Below are positions 6,947-7,026 of a stretch of 7,026 nt of DNA, one piece after another (the stretch's first letter is position 1; every line of letters begins with the position of its first letter). A program made the position numbers and the translations under genes. The DNA is from JBBQDZ01 sp038237515 (GTDB lineage Bacteria; Actinomycetota; Thermoleophilia; Gaiellales; Gaiellaceae). The DNA lies in assembly GCA_038237515.1 (NCBI GenBank), contig JBBRYP010000092.1, forward strand, positions 1 to 7,026, written 5' to 3'. The notes beneath the pieces were generated by a model, which saw only the letters and a program-made list of their open reading frames with translations, did not search any database and was not told where the DNA came from.

Positions 6947-7026
6947 AAAGCGAAGCGACTTACCCTCGATCCACCGAGCGGTCGGGCCTGGTTCGTCCGA
7001 GCTGATCGAGAGAATGACCTCCTGAG

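Larger units (their letters stand above)
6515..7026. other. Upstream stretch without a supported gene
   Basis: I see no protein family, tRNA or known RNA in these 512 nt. One minus-strand frame is open from the window edge (7024) to 6617, but its translation is proline-, arginine- and glycine-rich, crosses two palindromes and matches nothing I know; open frames of this size are common by chance in such GC-rich DNA. The stretch holds three G/C-run inverted repeats, listed separately, and the probable tRNA promoter at its left end. The first ~60 bases at the right edge could be the 3' end of a gene lying outside the window, but I cannot show it. Confidence 0.5.

Overview
The window is one co-oriented, minus-strand block of the bacterial transcription and translation core. 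In transcription order (high to low coordinates) it holds a tRNA with a CAT anticodon, rpmG (L33), secE, nusG, rplK (L11), rplA (L1), rplJ (L10), rplL (L7/L12) and rpoB. All eight proteins are recognisable from their own sequence. The DNA is strongly GC-rich, and both the RpoB sequence and the tRNA-rpmG-secE-nusG-rplK-rplA order fit Actinomycetota, most likely a deep branch such as Thermoleophilia. That placement is an inference from recall, not from a database search.

Layout: 7026-6515 holds no gene I can support and contains several G/C-run palindromes. 6514-6442 is the tRNA. 6406-4918 carries rpmG, secE, nusG and rplK packed tightly: rpmG and secE overlap by one base (TAGTG), and the next gaps are 16 and 13 nt. 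A 130-nt spacer with a hexamer tandem repeat precedes rplA (4787-4032). A second 130-nt spacer is a convincing L10 leader, with a kink-turn motif pair and a possible fold that would sequester the Shine-Dalgarno site, and precedes rplJ. rplL follows after 4 nt. A 322-nt hairpin-rich spacer then leads to rpoB (2567-18).

The most notable observation is at the left edge. The rpoB frame stops at a TAG after 849 codons, but the remaining 17 bases continue the expected RpoB sequence in the same frame (R-M-I-A-E-G). The TAG sits exactly where the near-invariant active-site lysine (E. coli beta K1065) belongs. TAG also ends rplL, secE and rpmG at their normal family ends, so simple reassignment of TAG is unlikely. 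A one-base sequence error (AAG to TAG) is the leading explanation, with a duplicated decaying rpoB or context-dependent recoding as alternatives.

Functionally the set couples transcription and translation: beta subunit and NusG (elongation), the L1 and L11/L10/L12 stalk region proteins, L33, and the SecE translocon subunit. I see no mobile element, CRISPR array or obviously foreign gene.
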